Shown here in pieces: positions 31,060 to 34,739 of a DNA stretch of 34,739 nucleotides; position 1 is the stretch's first letter, and each line of letters opens with the position of its first letter. The translations under genes were made by a program, and so were the position numbers. Below the pieces are notes generated by a model that had not been told where the DNA came from, searched no databases, and saw only the letters and a program-made list of their open reading frames with translations. This DNA comes from Bacteroidia bacterium (GTDB taxonomy: Bacteria; Bacteroidota; Bacteroidia; DATLTG01): assembly GCA_039924845.1 (NCBI GenBank), contig JBDTAC010000050.1, positions 1-34,739 of the forward strand. The letters run 5' to 3'.

Positions 31060-31782
31060 TTACTCCATTATTTGCTCCAATACGTGATGCGATTTTATTT
31101 CTCGCATCGAATCTAAATGAAGGCGAAAATACAAAATGATTTTTTCGAGTAATTTTCGGCGCGTTTCATTGCTCATTTTCACCGTATGAAATTCGTTTAT
31201 TTTTAAACTTAAAAAAGCCCCAAGCGCTTCCGCTAATGGGGACAAAATAAAATTTTCATGACGAGGTTTTATTCCTGTAAAAGAGCCTTCTTTGAGGTCG
31301 AAAAAATAATTTTCAGAAGTATAATTTCCTTGCGGATAAAATCCCAAATATTTACTAAATTGAATCATAAAAAGCAAATGAAAATTAGAGCTGTTTTCAA
31401 TAGTCCGATCTAAGGTTTCAATCGAATGAGCAAGAAAAAAAAATAAATTTTCATTTGGCTCTTCTTCGTGTATGGAACGATAAATAATTTCATTCATAAA
31501 CAAAGCGATGGACATTTTCATTACATCAAAGGGAATGGTTTGGAAAGGCTTTGCATTACGGATTTCGACAATTTTTTGAAGATTGTTTTTTTCCTTGTAA
31601 TCACACACCAATTCTACCTGAGCAAGTGCTTGCAAAAAAGATTTTTTCTTGTCTTTTTTGGATCGTACTCTATTAATCATGAAGGAAGAAAGTCCGAATT
31701 GGAGGGTATATATTTTTGCGATAATACTGTTTTCAGAATAATCAATCGTTTGTAAAACGATGCCTGGCGTGGTATAGAGCAT
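31060..31782 (-). CDS. recO: DNA repair protein RecO
   Basis: RecO, with RecR, loads RecA on SSB-coated single-stranded DNA in the RecFOR pathway. The 240-residue product opens with an OB fold (TPGIVLQTIDYSENSIIAKI, FGLSSFMINRVRS). A helical domain follows (IALFMNEIIYRSIHEEEPNE, FLAHSIETLD), and then FMIQFSKYLGFYPQGNY. The CxxC zinc motif present in some RecO proteins is absent, which is usual for Bacteroidota. It starts 6 nt after the porZ stop side and is read in the same direction, so the two are co-transcribed. Confidence 0.93.
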   Translation of the reverse strand: MLYTTPGIVLQTIDYSENSIIAKIYTLQFGLSSFMINRVRSKKDKKKSFLQALAQVELVCDYKEKNNLQKIVEIRNAKPFQTIPFDVMKMSIALFMNEIIYRSIHEEEPNENLFFFLAHSIETLDRTIENSSNFHLLFMIQFSKYLGFYPQGNYTSENYFFDLKEGSFTGIKPRHENFILSPLAEALGAFLSLKINEFHTVKMSNETRRKLLEKIILYFRLHLDSMREIKSHHVLEQIME

Positions 31783-31788
31783 TTAAAA

Positions 31789-34143
31789 TCAATTCATAAA
31801 TAAAATTTTTGTAACAAATGTTTTGCTACCATCACTGTTAGAGCAAAACACCAAATATACGCCACTTTGCACGCGTGCGCCACTAAAATTTGTTCCTTGC
31901 CAAATGGCTTGCCCACCCAAAGCAATTGTTTTATAAACCAATGTTCCGTTAATATCAGTGATGCGCACATCTGCATTTTGCACCAATCCTTTAATGGCAA
32001 CTGGACCAGTAAAACCGTGTGGAACGGGATTGGGATACGCATATACATTACCGAAATCTGTACCGCCTTGTGTAGCTGTACTTTTGTAGGAAACGATGCC
32101 TAAATCGGTACCAAAAAAAACTTCTCCTGTATTAGGATTTATGGCAATACTGCCAACATTATCAGATAAAAGCGGACTATTTTCGGCAGTAAAATGTTGA
32201 ATTTGTTGTGTTCCATCTGGCGACATTAAAAAAACACCTCCTCCATTGGTCCCAATCCATTTTCGGTTGGCGCCATCCACTGTAATGGCAGTAACGGTTT
32301 GTGTTTGCAACAATATCTGCACGTGTCCATCTTGTTGCAATAATATTTGCTGTGCATCCCAACCTCCGCTTCCGCTGAAAATGGCGTCTGGCGAGTAAAA
32401 CACATCTATTCCTTGATCCGTTCCTACCCAAACAGCACCAGTTTGATCTTGCGCTAATGAAAAAATATTATTGCTAATTAATCCTCCGTTGCCAGGTATA
32501 TTGGTTAGGATTTTTGTGTTACTTGTATTTGGTTGCGCAAAGGTACCATTGTCTTGATAGACCATAATTCCCGTTCCTCTCGGTAAAACCACCCATTTTT
32601 CTCCACTTTGCGTAATCATTATATTGCCTATGGTTTTGGAATTATCTAAAAACGTTGAGAAATTTAACCCTTGCCAAGTGCCAGAAGGTGCGCGATAACA
32701 AATTGTGTGTGCCACATTGCTGTTGGTTGCCCAAATATATCCATTTTGATCAAATGCTAATCCAGGAACACGAATCGGATTATAGCCGGGTATATTCAGT
32801 CCTTGCAAAGCACCATTAGTATTTTGATCTGTAAATACATTTACTACCGACCCATTGTAAAATTCTAAAAGTCCTTTACCCCAAGAACCTATATACGCAT
32901 GAGTCGGGTTATTGGGATCAACCGCTACTGCCATTTCATCAAATAGAGTATCCGTATTAGGTCCGCAATTGCAGGGATTTATCGTGGACCAAGAATCATT
33001 GTTAAATAGAAAAATCCCGTCTTTATTATATTCATTGTCCCAGTGTCCATCAACACCACCAGGAACTGCCCATAAGGTATTGTTTGAAATAGCCATCGCA
33101 AAAACATTCGAAGTTTTTGGACCATTTGGTGCGTAAGGAACACTTGTGGAAGGATTAACGTATTTGACCAAGCCTGTATTTTGATCTGCAATCCAAATTG
33201 TATTGTTTTGATCCACAATTGCGTCGTTATCATCCATTCCATTGGAATTTATATTGTATTTTACATTTTCCAAGAAATGAATAATATTATCATAAACGCC
33301 TATCGCATTTTGTGTACAAAAAAGCAACTGATTATTACTTACTTCTATTTTTGCAATATTGGTGTTTGTTACGAGATTAAAACGAGTCCAAGTAGAACCG
33401 CCATTGGTACTTTCGTAAACAGTGTCTTTCATCGATGTATTATGAGTAAGGAGATTGGAAAAATTCGCAAATACAGTTCCGTTTATCGAAGCAATGGTAT
33501 TGTAAATTCCAGCAGCTAAAACTCCTCCTCCTACTTTTGTCCAATTGCTGTAATTGGCTAAATTAGGACTATTAAGCGGTGCTTCGTAAACACCTACGTC
33601 CGTAGCAGCATAAATATTTGTACCGTCCGAAGTAATGTCTCTCACGTTCAAATATGTGCCATTGAGACCAATATAATACGTATCATAAATGGTTTGTTGT
33701 TGCGTATCAAACACCACTATCCCAAAGCCGCAAGCCAAATAAGCATATTGATTGATAAAATAAATACTGTTAATGGTTTTATTACCGGCGATGGCTTTGT
33801 TTTTTATGTCTGGCACATTGATGACCGTATTGTTTAAAATCAAATCAATATTTCCATCGGTGTATGCAATTACAACTGAATTATTAAATGTATTGAATTT
33901 GATACACGTTGCGCCAACATCCGAAAGCCCAGTTACTTTTGATAAACGTTCAAATGAATTGTCGTTTGTATTGTATGAAAAAATACCGCTTTTAGTAGCA
34001 CAATATACCTTGCCTTGTCCCGAAGTTACCGAAATCGCATTTCCGTATGCTAAATGTTCTCGCCATTGTCCAATAGCGAGGTCTTGCGATTGAACCGAAT
34101 AGGCACTTCCGAAAATAAGCAATACAAAAAATAATTTTTTCAT
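31789..34143 (-). CDS. porZ: PorZ-like T9SS surface protein with beta-propellers
   Basis: The protein has 784 residues, close to characterised PorZ (about 776). A signal peptide (about 1-19) is followed by IGQWREHLAYGNAISV, and the first beta-propeller has repeats such as KVYCATKSGIFSYN and AYTDGNIDLILNNTVINVPD. A second propeller region carries two-component-propeller blades (AVWVGTDQGIDVF, KWIGTNGGGVFLMSPDG, VFFGTDLGIVSY). The type A sorting domain starts at YAYPNPVPHGFTGPVAIKG. PorZ belongs to the cell-surface attachment complex that processes T9SS cargo with PorU and PorV. Its place beside recO is an arrangement I recall in the phylum. A generic propeller cargo protein is the alternative. 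Confidence 0.82.
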   Translation of the reverse strand: MKKLFFVLLIFGSAYSVQSQDLAIGQWREHLAYGNAISVTSGQGKVYCATKSGIFSYNTNDNSFERLSKVTGLSDVGATCIKFNTFNNSVVIAYTDGNIDLILNNTVINVPDIKNKAIAGNKTINSIYFINQYAYLACGFGIVVFDTQQQTIYDTYYIGLNGTYLNVRDITSDGTNIYAATDVGVYEAPLNSPNLANYSNWTKVGGGVLAAGIYNTIASINGTVFANFSNLLTHNTSMKDTVYESTNGGSTWTRFNLVTNTNIAKIEVSNNQLLFCTQNAIGVYDNIIHFLENVKYNINSNGMDDNDAIVDQNNTIWIADQNTGLVKYVNPSTSVPYAPNGPKTSNVFAMAISNNTLWAVPGGVDGHWDNEYNKDGIFLFNNDSWSTINPCNCGPNTDTLFDEMAVAVDPNNPTHAYIGSWGKGLLEFYNGSVVNVFTDQNTNGALQGLNIPGYNPIRVPGLAFDQNGYIWATNSNVAHTICYRAPSGTWQGLNFSTFLDNSKTIGNIMITQSGEKWVVLPRGTGIMVYQDNGTFAQPNTSNTKILTNIPGNGGLISNNIFSLAQDQTGAVWVGTDQGIDVFYSPDAIFSGSGGWDAQQILLQQDGHVQILLQTQTVTAITVDGANRKWIGTNGGGVFLMSPDGTQQIQHFTAENSPLLSDNVGSIAINPNTGEVFFGTDLGIVSYKSTATQGGTDFGNVYAYPNPVPHGFTGPVAIKGLVQNADVRITDINGTLVYKTIALGGQAIWQGTNFSGARVQSGVYLVFCSNSDGSKTFVTKILFMN

Positions 34144-34248
34144 CCAGTTTTTAATCTCTTTTTTCTACACAATATTACTAAAAAACACATTAACGAACAA
34201 CTGTATTTCGGCTATTTTATTGCAAGTTCTCCAAAAGTTTTAAAATAA

Positions 34249-34256
34249 TATCTTTG
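34249..34256 (+). promoter_or_regulatory. -7 element (TATCTTTG) for tRNA-Arg
   Basis: TATCTTTG lies 13 nt before the tRNA 5' end. No TTG is found at the expected -33 spacing. Confidence 0.6.
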
Positions 34257-34269
34257 TCGCTTGTAAAAA

Positions 34270-34343
34270 GGCTCCGTAGTTCAACTGGATAGAATGACAG
34301 ATTCCGGTTCTGTTGGTTGGAGGTTCGAATCCTCTCGGAGTCA
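34270..34343 (+). tRNA. tRNA-Arg (CCG)
   Basis: This is a 74-nt cloverleaf. The acceptor arms GGCTCCG/CGGAGTC pair with one G-U. The anticodon stem ACAGA/TCTGT encloses TTCCGGT, giving anticodon CCG. The T-loop is GGTTCGAATCC. The discriminator is A, and CCA is not encoded. Confidence 0.95.
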
Positions 34344-34349
34344 CAAAAT

Positions 34350-34379
34350 AAAAAGGCTTTCACAATTGAAGGCTTTTTT
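34350..34379 (+). terminator. Imperfect hairpin after tRNA-Arg
   Basis: AAAAAGGCTTTC and GAAGGCTTTTTT pair with one G-G mismatch and end in T6. It is a likely but weak terminator. Confidence 0.45.
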
Positions 34380-34470
34380 AATGCGTTGAAAAAATATTTT
34401 TTTGCACGTACAATTTTGTAACTCAAAATATAAAGTTTGTTGCAAGGAAAATATGCCTTATTTTTGAAAC

Positions 34471-34509
34471 GTAAAGCGAAATCATTTTGTCTTAATTATT
34501 TCGCTTTAC
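34471..34509. repeat. 12-bp inverted repeat upstream of the PAS gene
   Basis: GTAAAGCGAAAT (34471-34482) and ATTTCGCTTTAC (34498-34509) are perfect complements with a 15-nt spacer. No T tract follows on the plus strand, so an operator or other RNA structure is as likely as a terminator. The rest of 34380-34629 holds no gene I can support. Confidence 0.6.
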
Positions 34510-34629
34510 ATAAAAAAAGAGGTAGGATTGACGTATTAAATCGTTTTTTTGTTGCGACAATCCGCGCGCCGCTGTATACTATGGCGGCAGACAACATAAG
34601 AATTCAACCTAACGACTAAAATAAATCAA

Positions 34630-34739
34630 ATGGAAAACAAACAAGACAATCCAAAAACTCTAAAAAAATATATACCGACTGCTGAATTTTATAGCCAAAT
34701 AATTGACAGCTTACAAGATTATTCAATTTTTACGTTGGA
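34630..34739 (+). CDS. N-terminal fragment of a probable PAS-domain sensor protein
   Basis: The gene runs off the window. From the ATG at 34630 it encodes 36 residues, including TAEFYSQIIDSLQDYSIFTL. The pattern of a short charged lead followed by FYxxIIDSLQDYSIFxL is how many bacterial PAS-domain histidine kinases begin. Output domain and ligand are outside the window. The upstream inverted repeat at 34471-34509 may matter for its control. Confidence 0.55.
   Translation, partial: MENKQDNPKTLKKYIPTAEFYSQIIDSLQDYSIFTL

Noticed and set aside
34437-34619. 60-codon plus-strand ORF before the PAS gene
   Set aside because: It runs across the 12-bp inverted repeat, has no family resemblance and no promoter.
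1-34739. CRISPR array, rRNA operon or prophage genes
   Set aside because: No regularly spaced 25-40 bp repeats, rRNA sequence, integrase or phage structural genes were seen.

Overview
The window comes from a Bacteroidota (Bacteroidetes) chromosome. It is AT-rich, and several genes are preceded by the phylum's TAnnTTTG promoter -7 element. Two secreted proteins carry type IX secretion (T9SS) sorting domains, one type A and one type B. A PorZ-like T9SS component and the gliding-type ABC ATPase GldA are also present. Translation starts mostly lack Shine-Dalgarno sequences, and several are GTG or TTG. The genus cannot be fixed from sequence alone.

Layout. 1-1.5 kb: a T9SS type B cargo gene followed by repeat-rich DNA. 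1.5-4.4 kb (minus): paaI-paaJ-paaY, the lower end of phenylacetate/beta-ketoadipyl-CoA catabolism. Between paaI and paaJ lies a cassette of about 600 bp with inverted repeats that encodes a GxxExxY (PD-(D/E)XK-like) protein, read in frame with PaaI. 4.5-5.6 kb: an HU-like/SPOR membrane protein. 5.6-8.0 kb (minus): rbfA, a methyltransferase and a LolC/E-type permease. 8.1-9.7 kb: a RidA-family deaminase and a T9SS type A cargo protein. 10-16.3 kb: ileS (with a GIHH active-site signature), a lysine-tailed DksA/TraR protein, lspA and a PLP-dependent deaminase/desulfhydrase. 16.3-19.1 kb: an outer-membrane barrel, two small uncertain ORFs, a GH73/LysM glucosaminidase and a DoxX protein. 19.3-24.5 kb: gldA; a minus-strand run of a cyclophilin lipoprotein, pheS, a TPR protein and a polytopic membrane protein; and a small lipoprotein. 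24.5-28.8 kb: an OprB-like porin and the Mg2+ P-type ATPase mgtA. 29.3-34.3 kb: tRNA-Cys, a GT-C glycosyltransferase, recO, porZ and tRNA-Arg(CCG). The window ends inside a putative PAS sensor gene.

Most genes are housekeeping (translation, ribosome maturation, lipoprotein and envelope biogenesis, DNA repair) mixed with surface and secretion functions. Two features stand out. One is the GxxExxY cassette fused to paaI. The other is a family of short AT-rich palindromes (core AAAAATTATTTTTT) present at six of the seven convergent gene ends, at many operon junctions, and inside three coding sequences, where each copy encodes the same KNNFS peptide.
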